A DNA stretch of 64,000 nucleotides from Raphanus sativus. Its lineage: Eukaryota > Streptophyta > Magnoliopsida > Brassicales > Brassicaceae. Both the position numbers and the translations under genes were made by a program. The stretch is from positions 20,552,273 through 20,616,272 of the forward strand of contig NC_079513.1 in assembly GCF_000801105.2 (NCBI RefSeq). The letters run 5' to 3'. Below, piece by piece: positions 58,007-64,000 of the stretch (positions are counted from its first letter, which is position 1; every line of letters begins with the position of its first letter). The notes under the pieces were generated by a model. That model was not told the origin of the DNA. It was given only the letters and a program-made list of their open reading frames with translations, and did no database searches.

Positions 58007-59561
58007 TTAAGAGAAAGAACAAAAGTTGTTGTTGTTGAACCCACTTCTGTCTACAAACTGCTCCCTTTCCCCTCCATCTTCCTAAATTAAGAAACACATA
58101 ATTCATCTATTAATATTTAATTGATCCTTTTCTTCAAAAATATATTTAGTTGATCCTTATCTATTCTTGGTTATCCTTACTATAATATCTAAATATATTT
58201 TTGACAACTAAAATGTATATAATATTTAATTCATAAAAAGGAAAGAAACAATACCTGAAGATGTGCCTGTGCGGGTATTATAGAATCATCCAACAGTGAA
58301 GAAAAATTAGTAGTAGTTGTTGGCATTGCATTAGCAAAAGACGTTCCAACGTTTGCGGATCCCATCTGTTCATCAACACGAATACACGATACTTAATTTC
58401 GATTGGTAACCAACTTTTGGTATTACCGAAACCAGATTCTGGTTAGCCGGGGATTAAGAGATGGAGTGTAGATGGAGTACCTCAGGTCTAACGATGATGC
58501 CATCAAGGTCCGAACCGAAGTCATAGGCCACTGGACTTATGGAAGTTAGCTTCATCGAGAGAAACTAATGAAAAAGTAAATAATTTATATTTATGTAACT
58601 ACTATTTTAAACTTAAAATGTCATAAGAATAAGATATATAGAAAAATGCACCTCAACTTGATTCTGCAAGGACTGCACATAATTTATAATCTCATCCAAC
58701 ATGAGGGCCTTCCCTGTTACCTATTCGGTTTTATGTCACATTTGGAATCTTTCAAGACATAAAACGGATATTAAAACATTATCATTTTATAACTAAAATA
58801 GTCTCTTGCTAACCTTATCACATCCTGGGACAAGGTTTTGCAGAGTCCTCATCCGTTCACTTATCTTTTCCCTTCTCGCCTATATTTAATTATTTTAACA
58901 TCCAAAATATTTCAATTACCTAATTTTATATTTAAAGACATTAATGAAATAAATACAAGTTAAAACCAAAAAGACTAATATACCCTCTCGGCGAGGCTGT
59001 GGCTATCAGTAGCTTGGCCTCTTCTAGCTCTAACGTGAATGTAATCTTTTGGAGGCTCTTGTTCACTCGCTCTCTTCTCTTTTTCGCTTGAGCTACCATT
59101 TCTTGGTTTTTTGTTTTTTCTTACCTTAACTCCTTCCTGATTTGTAAACAACCCCCAACATTTACGTTTCTGTCAGTCACAACCCCGTTCCTAAACATGA
59201 AAGCACATTACAAGCAGTTGACTTAATTTACCTTGGACTTAGCCCCATTTTTGGTCTTCCTACGATGTTTTTTTCCTGCGGACGTAGTGAATGGTCCTTG
59301 GCTGAACTGGTCGCCTGTGAGTGCTGCGGTTGCATTAGTGTTGATCTGTTTCTTAACATCAGAGCTTTCGGTTTTCTCAACACTATATGATTCAAGAAAC
59401 GGGTTCAAGGAAGTATCTACGATGGTAGAAGTGTCTGGTAGTGAATCGAAAGGATTCTGGTCCGTGTAACCAGAGAGCCTAACAGAGGAGTTGGGTGTGG
59501 AGAAGAGAAGAGGATCAAGAAGAGAATGAGGATAGTGTTGGAAAGAAGAGAAAGATGCCAT
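58007..59561 (-). CDS. BHLH137: bHLH transcription factor (bHLH137)
   Basis: Seven exons (59561-59232, 59136-58984, 58879-58814, 58720-58652, 58564-58481, 58365-58255, 58081-58007) join in frame to 295 residues. The basic helix-loop-helix domain covers about 150-212. The basic region carries His156, Glu160 and Arg164, the H-E-R set for E-box/G-box (CACGTG) binding. Helix 1 is [17 protein letters not shown], and helix 2 [20 protein letters not shown] extends into a short leucine-rich helix (FLSMKL). It also has the plant subgroup lead-in [20 protein letters not shown]. The N-terminal 110 residues are Ser/Thr-rich and disordered, and the C-terminus ends with an asparagine run. It is nuclear, and probably a dimer. 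By position and sequence it matches Arabidopsis At5g50915 (from memory). A close bHLH paralogue cannot be excluded. Confidence 0.93.
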
Positions 59562-60244
59562 TTGAAGAGTAGAAGCTTCAGATTTCTTATCTTTGTGAGA
59601 GTGCTTTTTCTTGTTGTGGGAAGAACAATTAAAGACATGAAATAGTTTATATAAGCAAGCAGTTGTGTGTTGTATTCAGAGGCATGGAGAAATAGAGTGA
59701 AGGGTATTTTGGGACCACTCTTCTTCATTGATTTTATATATTTACCTATTTCGGCAGCAAATTTTTGAGACTGTCTTTCTTTTTGTTGAATATCAATATA
59801 TACTGTATGCTACCGAAGCATTATATATTTAATATTGTGGTAAAAGAAATGTGTATATGATATAATCAATCACTAACGATTCTTACGTACTGAATCATAA
59901 GTTTTCACGTTAAAATATTTGTATATAATAACCAAGATTTTATAAATAGATCTTTATAATTTCTTGCATTGGTTCATTAGTTACATTACATGTATTCATT
60001 CTCAATAAACCACACACTATTTACTAGCACGAGCACATAAGTAATAGATTTGTGTGTGTGAAGACTGGACCATAATCAAATTAAATTACGTTGGTATTTT
60101 AGTTACAACTTACAAGGATAATTTTTTGAATTTATCTCAAAATAAATTCATCCACCAAAATAATGCATAAACATTACAAGAGTAGGAAAAATGGACATAC
60201 AAAGTTAAAATTCTTACAGCTTATATAGTTCATCCACGTATCCC
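59562..60244. other. bHLH137 promoter region
   Basis: About 680 bp lie between the bHLH start codon and the poly(A) end of the upstream LINE fragment. The part nearest the gene is its leader and core promoter. The rest is AT-rich with no other gene. Confidence 0.5.
59646..59653 (-). promoter_or_regulatory. TATA box of bHLH137
   Basis: TATATAAA on the minus strand, about 85 bp upstream of the start codon. The spacing suits a short leader. Confidence 0.6.
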
Positions 60245-61232
60245 TTTTTTTTTTCACTGAAATACTTCATTAATAATTAAAAGAGGCCCAAACAGAATCC
60301 AGTCTAAATAGGTCCATTACATCAAAGAGGAACTAAGAATAGTCTTTGCCGAGTCGTTGGCTTCTTCATTGTTCTTCCTACTGATATGCGAAAAAGAAAT
60401 TGAGACAAATGCAGATGATAGAAGGTGGATATCCTTGACGATTCCCAGTAGTTCTTTCTTCTGCTTCTTGTCATTGATTGCTCTAATGAACGTTAAGTTG
60501 TCGGAGTATAACCTGAGATTGTCGATCTCTTGGTTCACTGCCATGCGAAGACTCTCTCTCACTGCAAGCACTTCTGCTATCAACGGAGAGGCGACATGAT
60601 CCTGTATCGCAGACCCTTCCTGTATCTTCCTGCCGTTTCCATCCCATACGATCCACGCTAGACCCGCCCTGCTTCGATTTGCGTTCCAGGCCACGTCCGA
60701 TTTGATGGTGGTTACTTGAGGGCTTCCTCGCTCTGACCTCCTCACAATCACATCTTCCGAGTTTCGGTGAGAAATTTGATTAATTGGTACTTTGATTTGA
60801 GCATTTCCCCATTCTTTTGCTAAATTAATGCTTCTTGTTGCTATTTTCTCGGATCGGAGAGACTTTCCTTCGAAGATAAGAAGATTTCTGTCTTTCCATA
60901 GAGACCAACAAACCCAAAGGACCATTGTATTTGTAACTCCTGAAGGTGGAAGACAGATCACCGAGCGGAATCTGATTAACACATCAACGAAGCTATCGGT
61001 TGCAGCTATGTGAACTGCCTCTTTGAGAGGTATTTTTGACCAAATCTCCTTTGCAAATGGACACAGAAAGAAAATATGTAGGAGAGATTCCACCTCTTTG
61101 CATCTTGGGCACTTCACGTCTAAAGTAACTCCTCTTTTTTGCAGGTTCTCACCCAATGGTAGAGTATCTCTGATCACCGACCATAGGAAGGTCTTTAACT
61201 TTGGTGAGCAAGCTAAATTCCAGACATCCCTT
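60245..61232 (-). mobile_element. 5'-truncated LINE with RNase H domain
   Basis: A 988-bp minus-strand insertion. The duplications atccacgtatccc (60232-60244) and atccacgtacccc (61233-61245) match over 13 bp with one change. A T-run at 60245-60254 is the poly(A) tail. Only the C-terminal part of ORF2 remains. This is a different lineage from the LINE at 7.3 kb, because it has an RNase H domain. Confidence 0.88.
60317..61232 (-). pseudogene. LINE ORF2 C-terminus: zf-RVT and RNase H, truncated
   Basis: An open frame of about 300 codons from the insertion edge. It starts with the zf-RVT region (WNLACSPKLKTFLWSVIRD, CPRC, then HIFFLCPFAKEIW). It continues into an RNase H-like domain with the acidic residues in place: IKSDVAWN, IAEVLAVRESLRMA, LRLYSDNLTF and NNEEANDSAK. 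The frame is still open, but there is no reverse transcriptase or start codon of its own. About 16 upstream codons of the same frame (to 61276) come from host DNA beyond the target duplication. Confidence 0.9.
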
Positions 61233-61421
61233 ATCCACGTACCCCTTAGATAGATTAATCTATCGAAACCCACCAAACATAAGTTTCAAAAAATTTTCTC
61301 ACTCCATTTTATTTTAGTTCTCATTGTAAAATTAAAATGTTTTTTGGACGCGTGAATTTAGCATTAACTTTACGTGGATACGCCTGATACAAACTTTTGT
61401 CCATTTTTGTAAAGATGAAAT

Positions 61422-61466
61422 AAAAACTTTGTCCCTGGTTGACAAAAAAAAAAAAAACTTTGTCCC
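61422..61466 (+). repeat. Short poly(A) insertion with 15-bp direct repeats
   Basis: aaaaactttgtccct occurs exactly at 61422-61436 and 61452-61466. The 15-bp insert is ggttgac followed by A-run. Its end is the same ttgac-A as in the insertion at 18963. Confidence 0.7.
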
Positions 61467-62483
61467 TTTCTCACTTTGGATCGACATGGGAAGTTTCCTC
61501 TACAGAAGAAGACAAAATTGATTAAAAAAGAATAAGTAAAAACAGAAAATGTGAATAAGGTGTGAAGTCTAATTCCATGATACCGTTAAGTATACAAAGA
61601 CAACAATCACAAATCAATATCATATTCGTTTTGATATAATCGGGTATTTAACTTTTTAATCTATATCCCTATGTTTAATATTGTATAAACGTTAATGTTT
61701 TAATGTATTTAGGGTGGTTTTTGTGATGTATATGTTTCCGCATGTATTGTTTATCTACAGTTACGTTTTACAGAAAGGTGCGACAATTTATCTACAAAAT
61801 GCTCAATTCTCCTTGCATAAGCCCAATCTATTTCTGGTTTTCACTGTTTCTCCGCCGTAAATGACTAGCCGGAGGTTACTGTTTTTTTTTTTTAACATCG
61901 AAACGCTATTGCCGGAGGTTACTGTTTTTGTGCCCTATTCTTGGGAATTATATATATAAGTATTAATTAAAAATAAAAATCTACAACACTACACTTAAAT
62001 CACTTTTTCCCCGGCAGTTACTATTTTTCTTAGTAAAACTCGGGAATTTTACTGCTTCAATCATTATATACCATTTGTTTCTTCTTTTTATGTGTTTCCA
62101 TAAGTATTAAGTTAATTAAATTCGAATACTTCACACATAACTGTGTAAATCATCACAAATGAATGCTTGGTGTCGTTTGTTATTTAGTGCATAATATGTA
62201 CCTTTTTTAAAAGCAAATTTTGTATTGTTTCATTATTTTAATTTTTATAAATTAAGAAAACCACTAGTGTACTACCATTGTACATGCTCTTAGAACACCT
62301 CCAAACTAGTACCTTTTGGTATCTATTTCTAGGCATGTAGTTTCTTACATCTTTTTTCTATTAGTACAGTGTTCAGTGTCGTTTGTTTACTATCAAATGC
62401 ATGCTGCGTACTCATATGGTATGTGTTTCTAGGCATGTGTGTTCCTTAACATATCTTGTATACTATGCTAACTGTTTGAACTG

Positions 62484-62528
62484 AAAACATATACATTACC
62501 ATTTTTAAGAAAAAAACATATACATTAC
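62484..62528 (+). repeat. Short insertion with 16-bp direct repeats
   Basis: aaaacatatacattac occurs at 62484-62499 and 62513-62528, around 13 bp (catttttaag plus A). The tail merges with the A-rich start of the repeat. Confidence 0.5.
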
Positions 62529-63678
62529 ACCTAATTTTTCAAAATCATATATCACAAATGGTATGTATGTCCTCAGTCCTCTAAATTTTTTTTATAAAAT
62601 TAAGTGCAAGATACAATATGCAAATTTGTGATATCAAAAATGAATACTGAATGCGAATATTAAATTACTTCACTCTGAGGAACCGACAACTTCCATTTTA
62701 TGGTGATATCAGACAACTCCAGTTAAATTTTAGTATGTGATGTGATACTGTATTGATTATCTTTTTAAAAAGTATTTTAGGTTGATCTCATAGATAGCTG
62801 TTATATTCAAATAATGTTATCATTTATGAATTATATAATAATAAATAACCAAATAGCCAAAAAAATGTAATAGCCACATTTACTTCTATAAAAGAAGTGC
62901 GATACAAATAACAAAATGAAACATGTGCCTATATGTTCCAGTTAATTACTGAGTGAGTATTGATCTTCTCTTGTTAGAGAATATAATTAAATTAACCTAT
63001 TTAGCCAAAAAAATTAACTTAGGAATAAACTAATTTTTCCAGCTACGATTTAGATAATCATAGAAGTCTTTATCATCATGATACGAGCGATAACCTTTAC
63101 TCACAATCTAATAGTATGGCCTACAATGCAATAAAAATACTAAAGACAAAAAAATTCAAATTGAAATTGAGTTTTGTAATTGCACGACTCTTCCTCATTT
63201 CATTCAAGTTACGGATGTATGCAAAATCTCCAAAGATTTAACAGTACTTGTGCAACTGGCACTAGCTAGGTTCCATTATTTGACATCGCTTTCTTTTACA
63301 CAAATGTGAAATTCAACATGGAACGTTTCATCTTAATCCTATGTTATATCAACATTAAGTTTGGTCTGTAAACCAGCTTGTGACAAGTGTTTCTGTATGT
63401 ATGATCTGATTAATGTTTGTTAGCGTGATTAATTTGAGCTCCTTTCTCGACGCCATGATCAGGATTCAGGAGTCTATAGTCCATTTGCCAAATACTTTGT
63501 GAAACGTTCACTTTAGTGATATCAAATCACCAACAATCTCTTTGCTTATTTTATAAAATCCGTTAAATCTCAACCGTTTTAGATTATAGTAATTATTCAT
63601 TCCGTTTAATACTATATTTTCTTAGCTAAGTACAGATATTAGAAATTTATTTTTTCTTTACAAATATTAATATTAATA

Positions 63679-64000
63679 TCTATTATATTAAAAGTGAAGT
63701 ACAAATAAAAATTCACCCTTAATTTTTCTTAGTATTTACCAACTTGTGACATTGATACTAAATATTCTACTTACCAACTTGTGTCATTGATACTAAATAT
63801 TCTTTGATAAAATCGAAAATTAAGTATAATTAATGGAATATCTTTTTAAATGTTAGTTACCTTAAATTTCAAAACAAAATCTCAGTAGATATGCACAATA
63901 TCTGACAAAAACTAAAATACGGAAAATTATTTTGCTAAAATTGATTTAAAGTTGATTTATATCAAAAATTGATTTAAAATATACACATATTCAAAAAATT
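63679..64000 (+). mobile_element. Candidate Helitron 5' end, runs off the window
   Basis: TCTATTATATTAAAAGTGAA at 63679, preceded by A, matches the TCTATATTATTAAAAG-type 5' end of crucifer Helitrons that I remember. It is on the plus strand, opposite to the other Helitrons here. The 3' end is outside the window. Confidence 0.45.
63737..63805. repeat. 35-bp tandem duplication
   Basis: taccaacttgtgacattgat through aaatattct is repeated with one change at a 35-bp offset (63737 and 63772). It may lie inside the Helitron that begins at 63679. Confidence 0.85.

Larger units (their letters stand above)
61233..63678. other. AT-rich spacer
   Basis: No gene was seen. It has local repeats: gccggaggttactgtttt occurs near 61868 and 61912, and related segments lie near 62160-62350 and 62360-62460. 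Two short tailed insertions are listed separately. Confidence 0.5.

Overview
This is nuclear plant DNA, most likely from a Brassica-type crucifer. The genes carry short GT-AG introns, the intergenic DNA is AT-rich, and LINE, SINE, Helitron, Mutator, PIF/Harbinger and Emigrant-type elements are abundant. No bacterial or organellar features, CRISPR arrays or rRNA genes were seen. From memory, the gene order matches a block of Arabidopsis chromosome 5 around At5g50810-At5g50915: TIM8, an unknown MGC protein, taxilin, PDH E1-beta, a CDK-like kinase, UBC27, an ARM-repeat protein and bHLH137. Those locus numbers are recalled, not searched.

Layout. 1-6.2 kb: AT-rich, no supported gene. 6.2-6.7 kb: TIM8 (minus). 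7.3-13.2 kb: a complete-length L1-type LINE (minus) between perfect 16-bp target-site duplications, with intact ORF1 and broken ORF2. 13.7-15.0 kb: unknown acidic MGC protein (plus). 16.2-18.8 kb: taxilin (plus, 11 exons). 19.7-22.4 kb: mitochondrial pyruvate dehydrogenase E1-beta (plus, 13 exons). 23.3-25.9 kb: CDK-like kinase (minus, 7 exons). 27.9-29.2 kb: UBC27 (minus, 5 exons). About 30 kb: F-box/LRR gene fossil. 30.8-32.5 kb: ARM-repeat protein (minus, one exon). 32.5-58 kb: a gene-free nest of transposons and fossils, including an XRN exoribonuclease pseudogene, a Ty3/gypsy remnant, at least three Helitrons bounded at both ends, two Mutator-like elements with 9-bp duplications, and several MITEs. 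58.0-59.6 kb: bHLH137 (minus, 7 exons). 60.2-61.2 kb: a 5'-truncated LINE of a second lineage. 61.2-64 kb: AT-rich spacer ending in a candidate Helitron 5' end.

The genes are independent housekeeping and regulatory genes, not a pathway. TIM8 and PDH E1-beta act in mitochondria, UBC27 in ubiquitin transfer, and bHLH137 in transcription. All exon models were built by hand from splice signals, and reading frame was kept across every junction.

The least expected signal is a scatter of about 15 very short insertions. Each is 7-51 bp and most are an A or T run plus a few other bases. Each sits between 11-21 bp direct repeats, and in most of them a C immediately precedes the A-run, read in A-tail orientation. 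They look like retroposon tails inserted with almost no body. A second theme is nesting: Helitron in a PIF-type MITE, and Helitron plus Harbinger plus LTR remnant in a large Mutator-like element.
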